From NCBI GenBank assembly GCA_017744515.1, contig JAGIBF010000071.1, positions 1 to 42,298 on the forward strand: a DNA stretch of 42,298 bases. The letters run 5' to 3'. The DNA comes from Niastella sp. (GTDB lineage: Bacteria > Bacteroidota > Bacteroidia > Chitinophagales > Chitinophagaceae). A program made the translations under genes and the position numbers. This document shows, in pieces, positions 1 through 6,988 of the stretch (its first letter is position 1; every line of letters begins with the position of its first letter). The notes under the pieces are model-generated. The model saw only the letters and a program-made list of their open reading frames with translations. It was not told where the DNA came from and searched no databases.

Positions 1-79
1 GTATATAGGCATGCACCGGCCTTGAAAATTGCCTGAAAAGCCCGATGAATTCCCGTTCTGTGTGATCCTGTTCCGCCAT
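1..79 (-). CDS. ECF-type RNA polymerase sigma factor, N-terminal fragment (runs off the window)
   Basis: On the minus strand an ATG at 77-79 opens a frame that stays open for 26 codons to the window edge. It begins MAEQDHTERE and continues with FIGLFRQFSRPVHAYI, which resembles region 2 of extracytoplasmic-function sigma factors (a (E/G)LFxxFxxxVxAYI-like helix). It is divergent from a FecR anti-sigma gene 166 bp away, the expected partner family. In most Bacteroidota sigma/FecR pairs the two genes are co-directional, so the divergent layout is less usual. Only the first residues are visible, so the family call is an inference from 26 residues plus context. Confidence 0.6.
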   Translation of the reverse strand, partial: MAEQDHTEREFIGLFRQFSRPVHAYI

Positions 80-245
80 TCCCTTAGGTTGATCTCAAAG
101 CAAGGATACTGAAAATAAAGGAAACCTATTACATAATACCTACCGGCCGTTTCAACAAAGAACTTAAAAAAAATCTGTCGGCCGGTTAGCTGTAAATAAA
201 TTCCCAATGGTCTTTAATAAGGGAATACCCAGACAAACCTTGAAT

Positions 246-1421
246 ATGAAAACAATGGAAAGAATCAGGTTACTTTTTAACCGGTATCAACAAAAAACGA
301 TCACTGCTGCCGAATTCGATGAATTATTGATCTGGCTGTATGGTCTCACCGATGATCAGGCTGCAGCATTGGCCGACGACCAAAAGACTTTATGGGAACA
401 AGCTAAAGCCGGCACGCTGGCTACCAGCTCCGACCAGGTAAACTGGGACCGGATGCTGGAAGAAGTGCTTGCCACGGATCATAACGTCCGCACATTGAAA
501 CCACGTAACCGGTGGGCAAGGATTGCTGTGGCCGCATCCATATTGGTTTTATTGGGAGCCGTTGCTTACCTGGTGTTGGACAATAAAAAAGCTGACCCTA
601 TAGTGGAGGGTGCGCCTGTTCAACAGAAACTGGAAAACATATTACCGCTCAATAATAAAACGGTACTAACATTGGCAGGTGGCCGACAAATTGTTCTTGA
701 TAGCGCCAACAATGGCCAACTGACTGATGCGGTGACTAAATTACAAAACGGAGAGATCGCCTATCGTATCAATGATGCTGACAGAGAACCGGAGTACCAC
801 ACCATTACTGTTCCCCGGGGTGGCCGCCCTTATCAGCTTCAACTGGCTGACGGCTCACGTGTGTGGCTGAATGCTGCTTCTTCGCTGAAATATCCTTCTT
901 TCTTCAAAGGTGAAAGCCGGGAAGTGGAACTCACAGGGGAGGGTTATTTTGAAATTGCGACTGTAATAACCGGCGCCGATAATCATAAACGCTCTTTTCA
1001 CGTGAAGCATAAAGACATGAATGTGGAAGTGTTGGGTACCCACTTCAACGTCATGGCTTACGAGGATGAATCCAGCATACAGACTACCCTGCTTGAAGGG
1101 CTCGTTAGTGTAAACGGCACAATGATAAAGCCGGGCCAGCAAGCGCAATATGACAGCACAGGAAAGGTGCGGATAGTAACCGTCAATACAGATATTGCTG
1201 TGGCATGGGTTAAGGGTTATTTCCACTTTGATAAAACTGATCTGAAAACTATCCTACGGCAGGTTGGCCGGTGGTATAACCTGGACATTGTTTACAAAGG
1301 CAATGCTTCTACAGACCTTTTCTCCGGAAAGATAGAGCGCGGCCTTCCACTAAGCGGCATCACGAAAATATTGTCCGGTATTCATTTAAAAGTAGAGGGC
1401 GGGAAGTTGATTGTAGAGTGA
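246..1421 (+). CDS. FecR-family anti-sigma factor
   Basis: Inner-membrane anti-sigma factor that in this family holds an ECF sigma factor and receives a signal from an outer-membrane TonB-dependent receptor. The N-terminal 90 residues are a cytoplasmic helical domain (RIRLLFNRYQ start). One membrane segment follows (about residues 94-112, VAASILVLLGAVAYLVL). The periplasmic FecR domain contains TVPRGGRPYQLQLADGSRVW and GEGYFEIA, and a DUF4974-like tail ends at GIHLKVEGGKLIVE. I chose the ATG at 246 because the family normally starts just before this helix; ATGs at 207 and 255 are alternatives. A divergent sigma-factor fragment lies upstream. No SusC/SusD-like receptor follows within the window; a terminator and a tRNA come next. 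Confidence 0.9.
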   Translation: MKTMERIRLLFNRYQQKTITAAEFDELLIWLYGLTDDQAAALADDQKTLWEQAKAGTLATSSDQVNWDRMLEEVLATDHNVRTLKPRNRWARIAVAASILVLLGAVAYLVLDNKKADPIVEGAPVQQKLENILPLNNKTVLTLAGGRQIVLDSANNGQLTDAVTKLQNGEIAYRINDADREPEYHTITVPRGGRPYQLQLADGSRVWLNAASSLKYPSFFKGESREVELTGEGYFEIATVITGADNHKRSFHVKHKDMNVEVLGTHFNVMAYEDESSIQTTLLEGLVSVNGTMIKPGQQAQYDSTGKVRIVTVNTDIAVAWVKGYFHFDKTDLKTILRQVGRWYNLDIVYKGNASTDLFSGKIERGLPLSGITKILSGIHLKVEGGKLIVE

Positions 1422-1473
1422 CAGGAACTACGGAATCGCTTTTGCCAGCGTAAACTTTGTAAAATTTTAAAAT

Positions 1474-1505
1474 AAAAATGCCCGGCTTACAGCCAGGCAT
1501 TTTTA
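1474..1505. terminator. Bidirectional intrinsic terminator between fecR and tRNA-Ser
   Basis: A hairpin with arms TGCCCGGCT and AGCCAGGCA (one C-A mismatch, loop TAC) is flanked by five A on the left and five T on the right. It can therefore end transcripts from both strands: fecR on plus and the tRNA on minus. Confidence 0.75.
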
Positions 1506-1510
1506 TTCTG

Positions 1511-1597
1511 CGGAGACGGCGAGATTCGAACTCGCGATACCCTTTCGAGTATACACACTTTCCAGGCGTGCTCCTTCAACCACTCGGACACGTCTCC
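1511..1597 (-). tRNA. tRNA-Ser (anticodon GGA)
   Basis: On the minus strand the acceptor stem GGAGACG pairs with CGTCTCC seven bases before the discriminator G. The anticodon loop reads CTGGAAAG with anticodon GGA, and a long variable arm (TATACTC/GGGTATC type) is typical of class II serine tRNAs. The T arm contains GAGTTCGAATCTC. CCA is not encoded. Length is 87 nt. Confidence 0.96.
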
Positions 1598-1669
1598 AGG
1601 TTGAATTCTAAACCATTTTATGGATCGCTCCTTAAAAAATGGGTGGCAAAAATACAGTTTCGCGTCCTA

Positions 1670-2434
1670 TCAACCGAATATTTTTTGGGCATTGGCCGTA
1701 GTAATTTTTGCGACCTCCTCTTTGGGCATTTCTTTTACTTCGGCCAGCTTTTCCAACACATACTTTAAATAACTGCTTTCATTGCGTTTGCCCCGGAAGG
1801 GTACCGGCGGCAGGTAAGGCGCATCCGTTTCCAATACCAGGTGCTCCAACGGAATGTTCTTCAGTACTTCGGGCAGGGTCGTCTTTTTATAGGTAAGCAC
1901 CCCGCCAATACCCAGGTAAAAACCAGCGTCGATGATCTGCCGGGCCTGCTGCTCCGTACCGGTAAAGCAATGGAAAATGCCACCCAGCGCTCCTTTTTGG
2001 TGCTCCTGTACAATGCGGATGCATTCGTCCATCGACTCCCGGGAATGAATCACGATGGGCAGTTTGTATTGCAGCGCCCATTCTATCTGCCGGTGAAAAG
2101 CAGCCACCTGTTGTTGATCGAAACTGCGGTCCCAGTAGTAATCGAGGCCTATCTCTCCCACCGCTGCAAACTTCCTTTTGCCCAGCCACTCGGCCACCAG
2201 GTTCAGCTCTTCCTGGTAATCTTCTTTTACCGATACCGGGTGGAGCCCCATCATGGCAATGCACTTGCCCGGAAAACGGGCTTCCAGGTCCAGCATTGCG
2301 GGGTGGCTTTCGCTGTCGATAGCTGGCAGGTAAAACCGGTTTACCCCCTCTGCTTCGGCGCGACCGATCACCGCTTCTATATCGCTCAAAAACGAGTTGC
2401 TGTATAAATGAGTATGAGTATCAACTATTTGCAT
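1670..2434 (-). CDS. tatD: TatD-family metal-dependent hydrolase (DNase)
   Basis: A 254-residue TIM-barrel amidohydrolase-superfamily protein acting in the cytoplasm, known in the family as a 3'-5' exonuclease/quality-control DNase. The metal-binding signature is complete: DTHTHL at residues 5-10 (His7, His9), EIGLDYYW, IHSRES, FHCFTG and the terminal ETDAPYL. The length matches the family. The ATG at 2434 is preceded by a TAATTTTG box on the minus strand. It is probably transcribed alone toward the tRNA-Ser gene. Confidence 0.95.
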   Translation of the reverse strand: MQIVDTHTHLYSNSFLSDIEAVIGRAEAEGVNRFYLPAIDSESHPAMLDLEARFPGKCIAMMGLHPVSVKEDYQEELNLVAEWLGKRKFAAVGEIGLDYYWDRSFDQQQVAAFHRQIEWALQYKLPIVIHSRESMDECIRIVQEHQKGALGGIFHCFTGTEQQARQIIDAGFYLGIGGVLTYKKTTLPEVLKNIPLEHLVLETDAPYLPPVPFRGKRNESSYLKYVLEKLAEVKEMPKEEVAKITTANAQKIFG

Positions 2435-2458
2435 ATTCTAACACTGTTCAAAAGAGGG

Positions 2459-2492
2459 CAAAATTATTTACATTTCGCCATCATCCGGCCAA
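2459..2492 (-). promoter_or_regulatory. Putative promoter of tatD
   Basis: On the minus strand TTGG (2489-2492) lies 22 bp before TAATTTTG (2459-2466). This agrees with the Bacteroidota primary promoter pattern TTG/TTTG plus TAnnTTTG. The start codon of tatD lies about 25 nt downstream. Confidence 0.5.
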
Positions 2493-2695
2493 TTTATAAG
2501 GCTTAATCGCTTAAATAGTAGTTGGCCATCGTTTTTTCCTGATGACAGCTCCTGCCAACCGAAATTGAAGACGGCACCGATCATACCTATATAAGGTATT
2601 GAGCTATCCGATTTAGACACCGAACCGACAATGTGACCGACTACCCAATCGCCATTACCAGAAAGTGGTATTCGAAATATCTTTGGTCGAATCAA
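2468..2695 (-). pseudogene. Doubtful 75-codon ORF or gene remnant between tatD and the deacetylase gene
   Basis: The frame opens only at a TTG inside a run of eight T. In the same frame upstream, an ATG gives MKTDLKV and then a TAA stop just before the T run, followed by the open frame ending WPDDGEM. I do not recognise the protein, which has no signal peptide or obvious motif. Either it is a chance ORF, or a small gene broken by an in-frame stop or by slippage at the T tract. The tatD promoter lies over its 3' end. The whole gap 2435-2842 holds only this, the tatD promoter and a terminator. Confidence 0.25.
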
Positions 2696-2736
2696 AAAAA
2701 ATTATACCTTTAAATCAGTTTTCATAGGGTACGGAT

Positions 2737-2767
2737 TAAAAACGGGCCAGGGTGTCTACCCAGGCCC
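2737..2767 (-). terminator. Intrinsic terminator of the polysaccharide deacetylase gene
   Basis: Read on the minus strand, GGGCCTGGGT and ACCCTGGCCC form a 10-bp stem with one mismatch and a 4-nt loop, followed by GTTTTTAAT. It lies about 75 nt after the stop codon of the deacetylase gene. Confidence 0.8.
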
Positions 2768-2842
2768 AAATTATTTTAGGCCGTTTCTCCAATTTTGGGA
2801 ATCCGATTCACGACAAATTTTCAGTCTTACAGTAATATTTTT

Positions 2843-3487
2843 TTACAATTGAATTGCCTCAAAACGGTACCCTTTAGCACTAAAATATTTGAGCATTGCC
2901 GGCAACGCTTCCTTCATTCTTGGAAATGCTTTTTCACTATCATGAAAAACAACAATACTTCCCTGCTTTGACTTATTAATAACATTTAATGTGCAGCTTT
3001 CCGGAGACAGGTCGCGGTCAAAATCACCGCTTAGCACATCCCACATGATAATTCTAAAGTTTCGGTCGGAACCTTTATACGCAGCTATATCAGAGAGGAT
3101 TTTCACCTGAAATCTGGTGATCCGCCCGTAGGGTGGACGGAATAGGTTGGAGTCTATATGCCGGGACGCTTCTACGATGTTGTTGATATACTGATCGTTC
3201 TTTACTTTCCACCCATTGAGGTGATTGTGGGTGTGGTTGCCCGTACGGTGTCCTTCGTCCAGTATTCGCCGGTAGATAGCAGGTTGTTCTACTACATTTT
3301 TACCGATACAAAAAAAGGTAGCTTTTGCCTGGTACTGCTTCAATATGTCCAATACGAAAGGAGTGGCCGTCGGGTGGGGACCATCGTCGAAAGTGAGGTA
3401 AATGATCTTTTCTTTAGCGGGCATATCCCAGATACAACCGGGATACATTTTTTTAAGGAGCCATGGTGTTTTGAAGAAATAGAACAT
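2843..3487 (-). CDS. Polysaccharide deacetylase (NodB homology domain)
   Basis: Carbohydrate esterase family 4 enzyme, which removes N- or O-acetyl groups from chitin-, peptidoglycan- or other polysaccharide substrates using a divalent metal. Visible motifs are TFDDGPHPT at residues 32-40 (Asp34 general base, Asp35 metal), the HxxxH metal pair His85/His89 in NHTHNH, and RPPYGR near residue 118. WDVLSGDFD and VVFHDS complete the fold. At 214 residues it is essentially the catalytic domain alone. No cleavable signal peptide is evident; the N-terminus (FYFFKTPWLLKKMYPGCIWD) is weakly hydrophobic. The substrate is not deducible. It lies 22 nt after the ARPP-1 gene on the same strand, so co-transcription is possible. 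Confidence 0.93.
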   Translation of the reverse strand: MFYFFKTPWLLKKMYPGCIWDMPAKEKIIYLTFDDGPHPTATPFVLDILKQYQAKATFFCIGKNVVEQPAIYRRILDEGHRTGNHTHNHLNGWKVKNDQYINNIVEASRHIDSNLFRPPYGRITRFQVKILSDIAAYKGSDRNFRIIMWDVLSGDFDRDLSPESCTLNVINKSKQGSIVVFHDSEKAFPRMKEALPAMLKYFSAKGYRFEAIQL

Positions 3488-3509
3488 GGTGCTACAAAAG
3501 TAGCCGAAA

Positions 3510-4460
3510 TTACTCTTTGTAGCCTGTTATATGATACACCTTCTCTTCATAGCGGAAAATCTTGCCATTTTTCTTCAGGAATTCTTCCTGCCCGCGTTCG
3601 CTGGTGAGGATCTTATCGAGGTATTGCTTTACGGTGTCGTCTTTTGCAGTAACCGGGCTGCCGCGTACAATTGCCTCCTCGATGTAACCGCGCAGTAAAG
3701 GCTCCAGCTCTTCCCGGAATAAATTACTGCCGGCAAATGCGTCCATGCCTATCACTTTATCGCCGCTTACACACACAAACCCCACTACACTGCTATCTTT
3801 GAATATCTTATCATAAAAGAAACGAAAATATTCGTCTTCCTGCAACACATATTTTTTATCCAGCTTCCGCGCCGTATAGGCCAATGTAGGGGCTTTAACG
3901 CCACTGCCATCCAACTGCCCAAAGATCTCCTTCCACACCAGTACCTGGTTTTTCGACTGGTCCACCACCTTGCGCAAGTCTGGGTTGGCATAACCGTAAT
4001 AGCTAAACTTTTTTTCTTTTTCGCTCCAACGTCCTTCTTCCACGCACATTACATCGATGTACTGATCTTTTCCATTGGGCTTTAATATGGTATCTCTCGT
4101 CACCATGCGGTCTTGCCGGCCACCTGCGATGATCTCGCCCGAGGCAATGAAAATAGCCGTATCGGACCGGTTGTTGATGCGCAGGTAATGTACATTTTCT
4201 GTAGAAGCGCTGCCACGCTCGCTTACTTTCACATAGCCCAGTTTCAATGCCTGGCTGAGTGAAATGATAGGTTTGCCATTGTGTTGGGGCATGCCGAGTG
4301 GGTTGCCATTGCCGCCTCCCTTGGGGTGGATGGGAATTATCTTGAGGTTCTTGTATTCCCAGGTGCTGTCGTAATCAACTTCCAGGTTTTGATAAGTAAG
4401 CTGCGCCTGTGTACACTTTACCATCAACATCAGCACCAGTATGAATAGGCCTTTGGACAT
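3510..4460 (-). CDS. Exported ARPP-1-type (DUF6569) protein of unknown function
   Basis: A 316-residue protein with a signal peptide (MSKGLFILVLMLMV, predicted cleavage after TQA). The body resembles the ARPP-1 family, known from domain-association studies but without an assigned biochemical activity. Characteristic stretches are FIASGEIIAGGRQDRMV, the VMCVEEGRW segment, and the C-terminal FVCVSGDKVIGMDAF followed by FREELEPLLRGYIEEA. The assignment comes from recognition of these stretches, not from a search. The gene is followed closely by the deacetylase gene. I have no evidence for a substrate. Confidence 0.7.
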   Translation of the reverse strand: MSKGLFILVLMLMVKCTQAQLTYQNLEVDYDSTWEYKNLKIIPIHPKGGGNGNPLGMPQHNGKPIISLSQALKLGYVKVSERGSASTENVHYLRINNRSDTAIFIASGEIIAGGRQDRMVTRDTILKPNGKDQYIDVMCVEEGRWSEKEKKFSYYGYANPDLRKVVDQSKNQVLVWKEIFGQLDGSGVKAPTLAYTARKLDKKYVLQEDEYFRFFYDKIFKDSSVVGFVCVSGDKVIGMDAFAGSNLFREELEPLLRGYIEEAIVRGSPVTAKDDTVKQYLDKILTSERGQEEFLKKNGKIFRYEEKVYHITGYKE

Positions 4461-4512
4461 AGAATATTAACGTTGGGCACCCTAAAATAGTACTTTCCTG
4501 CTGTTCCCTGCC

Positions 4513-4543
4513 TTGTACCTCCTACTCCTTATCTTTGCCGCCT
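4513..4543 (+). promoter_or_regulatory. Putative gltX promoter with almost no 5' leader
   Basis: TATCTTTG at 4530-4537 is a perfect TAnnTTTG -7 box. It ends only 6 nt before the ATG at 4544, and TTG at 4513-4515 is a possible but closely spaced upstream box. If used, transcription would begin at or next to the start codon, giving a leaderless or nearly leaderless message. Confidence 0.5.
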
Positions 4544-6070
4544 ATGGCAAAAAAAGTACGCGTTCGATTTGCACCCAGCCCTACAGGCGGCTTACACCTG
4601 GGCGGCGTGCGCACGGTTTTATACAATTACCTGTTTGCCCGCCAGCATGGGGGCGATTTTGTGCTGCGGATTGAAGATACCGACCAAACCCGCTATGTGC
4701 CGGGTGCCGAAGAATATATCATCAACTGTCTTAAATGGTGTGGGCTGGAGCCTGTGGAAGGTCCGCACGTGGGCGGCCCTTACGCTCCTTATCGCCAGAG
4801 TGAGCGCAAATCCATTTACCGCCAGTATGCCGAACACCTGGTGCAAACCGGGCATGCTTACTATGCTTTCGACAGGCCGGAAGAATTGGAGTCTATGCGC
4901 CAACGCCTCAAGACCCCGGAGAATCCCTCTCCGCAATATGATCACACCACCCGCCTGGAGATGCGCAACTCCTGTTCCCTGACGCTGGAAGAAACGGAAA
5001 CGTTACTGGAAGATGGCGTGCCGTATGTGATCCGCATCCGCATGCCTGAAAATGAAACGGTCACTTTTACCGATATGATCCGTGGTGAAGTAAGCTTCCA
5101 TACCGGTCTGGTGGATGATAAAGTTTTGCTTAAAGCCGATGGCATGCCTACTTATCACCTTGCAGTGGTGGTAGATGACTACCTTATGAAAATAACCCAT
5201 GCTTTTCGTGGTGAGGAATGGCTGCCCAGCGCACCGGTACACGTCCTGTTGTGGAAATACCTGGGCTGGGAACAAGACATGCCCCAGTGGGCGCACCTGC
5301 CATTGATCCTGAAACCCGATGGCAATGGTAAATTAAGTAAGCGTGATGGTGATCGTCTCGGCTTCCCGGTATTTGCTATGAACTGGGCCGACCCCAAAAC
5401 CAACGAGCTCACCAAAGGCTTCCGCGAACTGGGCTTTTTGCCAGAAGCTTTCCTCAACCTGCTGGCTATGCTGGGCTGGAATGATGGTACCGAGCAAGAG
5501 TTATTTACCTTGGAGGAGCTGATCCAAAAGTTTTCACTGGACCGTGTACACAAAGGCGGCGCCAAATTCGACTTTGAAAAGGCCAAGTGGTTCAACCACG
5601 AGTGGATCAAGAAATTGCCAGCTGAAAGTTTACTGCAAGCTGTTAAACCTTTCCTTGCAGAGAAAGGCATCACCGCTTCCAGCGATGAATATTTACAAAA
5701 GGTCGTTGACCTGGTAAAAGACCGTTGCACTTTGCTGGCCGATTTTTATGATCAATCGAAATTTCTTTTTCAAACACCTGCACAACCTGATCTTGCTGCG
5801 GTGAAGCCTAAATGGAATGAAGAAAAGAAAGCATTTTTCGAAGCTGCGAGCGACGGGCTACGAGCTGCGGGCAGTTGGAAGGCAGGGGAATTAGAAGCTT
5901 CTTTTAAAGCATTGGCCACACAGAAGAATATTAAGCCTGGTGATGTACTGCTTCCTTTGCGCATCATGCTGGTAGGTGGCAAATTCGGCCCGGGTGTATT
6001 TGATATTGCAGAATTGATTGGCCGTGAGGAAACTTTGAAGCGAATCAGTAACGTACTGACACAATTGTAA
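4544..6070 (+). CDS. gltX: Glutamate--tRNA ligase
   Basis: Class I aminoacyl-tRNA synthetase charging tRNA-Glu in the cytoplasm; 508 residues from the ATG at 4544. The HIGH-type motif appears as PSPTGGLHLGGVRT near residue 12, followed by RIEDTDQTR. The KMSKS equivalent is KLSKR at residues 263-267. The TTG at 4535 lies inside the -7 promoter box, so I rejected it as a start. The C-terminal anticodon-binding domain contains an odd stretch (residues about 433-444, AASDGLRAAG) encoded by heptanucleotide repeats AGCTGCG, AGCGACG, GGCTACG, AGCTGCG and GGCAGTT at 5842-5876. The same repeat family is found between genes elsewhere in the window. The frame stays open through it. Confidence 0.97.
   Translation: MAKKVRVRFAPSPTGGLHLGGVRTVLYNYLFARQHGGDFVLRIEDTDQTRYVPGAEEYIINCLKWCGLEPVEGPHVGGPYAPYRQSERKSIYRQYAEHLVQTGHAYYAFDRPEELESMRQRLKTPENPSPQYDHTTRLEMRNSCSLTLEETETLLEDGVPYVIRIRMPENETVTFTDMIRGEVSFHTGLVDDKVLLKADGMPTYHLAVVVDDYLMKITHAFRGEEWLPSAPVHVLLWKYLGWEQDMPQWAHLPLILKPDGNGKLSKRDGDRLGFPVFAMNWADPKTNELTKGFRELGFLPEAFLNLLAMLGWNDGTEQELFTLEELIQKFSLDRVHKGGAKFDFEKAKWFNHEWIKKLPAESLLQAVKPFLAEKGITASSDEYLQKVVDLVKDRCTLLADFYDQSKFLFQTPAQPDLAAVKPKWNEEKKAFFEAASDGLRAAGSWKAGELEASFKALATQKNIKPGDVLLPLRIMLVGGKFGPGVFDIAELIGREETLKRISNVLTQL
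5842..5876 (+). repeat. Heptad repeat (AGCTGCG family) inside the gltX coding region
   Basis: Five consecutive 7-bp units, AGCTGCG / AGCGACG / GGCTACG / AGCTGCG / GGCAGTT, lie in the gltX reading frame. They match the unit seen at 10902-10932 and, in reverse complement, at 27177-27218. Confidence 0.7.
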
Positions 6071-6143
6071 CATACATGCTGCGGGGCGACACTACTAACG
6101 ATTGCCCAACATACTGCTTCGGCCCGCAGCTAAAAAAAGCTAT

Positions 6144-6563
6144 ATGAATGAGAAACTAAACAGACCTGTCCGGGTATTGGTGGCGAAAGTGGGATTGGAT
6201 GGCCATGACCGTGGCGCGAAAGTGATTGCCACTGCTTTGCGCGATGCCGGCATGGAAGTTATTTATACAGGACTTCGCCAAACTCCCGAGATGGTAGTAA
6301 ATGCTGCCCTGCAGGAGGATGTGGATGCCATCGGCATCAGCATCCTTTCCGGTGCACATATGACCGTGTTCCCTAAGGTGATCCAACTGATGAAGGAAAA
6401 AGGCATGGACGATGTGCTGCTGACCGGCGGCGGCATCATTCCCGAAGATGATATGCAACAACTGAATGCGCTGGGCGTAGGCCGGCTGTTTGCGCCTGGC
6501 ACCTCTACACATGATATTGCCAGCTATATTACCGACTGGGTGAAAGAACACCGGAGCTTTTAA
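6144..6563 (+). CDS. Cobalamin-binding domain protein, methylmalonyl-CoA mutase C-terminal/small-domain type
   Basis: A 139-residue stand-alone B12-binding Rossmann domain. The base-off/His-on motif DxHxxG is D19-G-H21-D-R-G24, followed by GISILSGAH and LTGGGIIP, both typical of the mutase B12 domain. In the family this domain carries adenosylcobalamin for methylmalonyl-CoA (or isobutyryl-CoA) mutase when the catalytic barrel is a separate protein. The catalytic subunit is not in the window. A methylmalonyl-CoA epimerase lies about 32 kb away. The ATG at 6144 is preferred over the in-frame upstream codon at 6102, which adds 14 residues that do not resemble the family. It lies 73 nt downstream of gltX. 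Confidence 0.93.
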   Translation: MNEKLNRPVRVLVAKVGLDGHDRGAKVIATALRDAGMEVIYTGLRQTPEMVVNAALQEDVDAIGISILSGAHMTVFPKVIQLMKEKGMDDVLLTGGGIIPEDDMQQLNALGVGRLFAPGTSTHDIASYITDWVKEHRSF

Positions 6564-6571
6564 AATAATCA

Positions 6572-6602
6572 GGGTGAGCCGTTCCGGGAGGGCGACCCAC
6601 CC
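6572..6602. repeat. Palindromic repeat GGTGAGCCG...CGACCCACC, copy A
   Basis: GGGTGAGCCG and CGACCCACCC form an imperfect hairpin at the junction of two convergent genes. Positions 5-8 of the stem keep an A-C mismatch, a G-C pair and a C-A mismatch, exactly as in the copy at 9429-9480. The outermost pair is G-C here and A-T there, a compensatory change. It probably acts as a bidirectional terminator or REP-like element. Confidence 0.7.
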
Positions 6603-6613
6603 TTTGAGACAAA

Positions 6614-6637
6614 CCCTTCGACAGGCTCAGGGTGACA
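6614..6637. repeat. CCCTTCGACAGGCTCAGGG + TGACA dispersed repeat, copy 1
   Basis: The element CCCT...AGGG closes a short hairpin. Copies occur at 30484-30507 (with GCCT...AGGC, a compensatory change) and 36699-36721, plus a variant at 36756-36797. It lies at the end of the B12-domain gene. Confidence 0.7.
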
Positions 6638-6642
6638 ACCTA

Positions 6643-6954
6643 TTACGACATTATCATTATTGAAGAAGTATCATCAGGCATCACCCGGACGGGCACTACA
6701 GCGCCGGGCGCCGGCACTTTTTCTGCCAGTATCATGGTGTGCACAAGTTGATACAGCAGTTTTTCCTGCAACCTGATCACTACCCAGGCCTTTAGCTCTA
6801 CATAGCCTTTCAACAACTCCTGTACGGCTTCAATCTCGATGATGCGGGCGTGCGCAGCTACCCCTTCCTGCAATATGATCCGTTGTTGCTGCAACTGTCC
6901 GTATACCAGCTTACGGCTCTTTTTTCGCTTTCTTATGTTCCACCATGCAATCAC
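6643..6954 (-). CDS. Hypothetical small protein (103 aa)
   Basis: I do not recognise the family. The frame opens at a GTG two codons after an in-frame TGA and encodes a basic N-terminus (NIRKRKKSRKLVYG), a long helical centre rich in Leu, Glu and Gln, and a Pro/Val-rich tail. No signal peptide is seen. It begins 34 nt after the stop of the membrane-anchored gene at 6989-7765 on the same strand, so the two may be co-transcribed. An overlapping ATG at 6964 in another frame gives only 17 codons. The unusual start means a frameshifted or spurious gene cannot be excluded. Confidence 0.45.
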   Translation of the reverse strand: MIAWWNIRKRKKSRKLVYGQLQQQRIILQEGVAAHARIIEIEAVQELLKGYVELKAWVVIRLQEKLLYQLVHTMILAEKVPAPGAVVPVRVMPDDTSSIMIMS

Positions 6955-6988
6955 ACGCTTTCATTTTATAGTTTATAAAGGGACGGTA

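Noticed and set aside
207..245. Upstream start of the FecR gene
   Set aside because: The 13 additional residues do not resemble the family and no ribosome-binding or promoter signal favours them; 246 or 255 fits the domain start.
1478..1768. 96-codon ORF on plus
   Set aside because: It runs through the tRNA-Ser gene and the 3' end of tatD on the other strand.
6071..6143. Cobalamin riboswitch upstream of the B12-domain gene
   Set aside because: The gap is only 73 nt, too short for a B12 aptamer. GCTGCGGG/CCCGCAGC can pair around a long loop, but no B12-box-like motif is seen.
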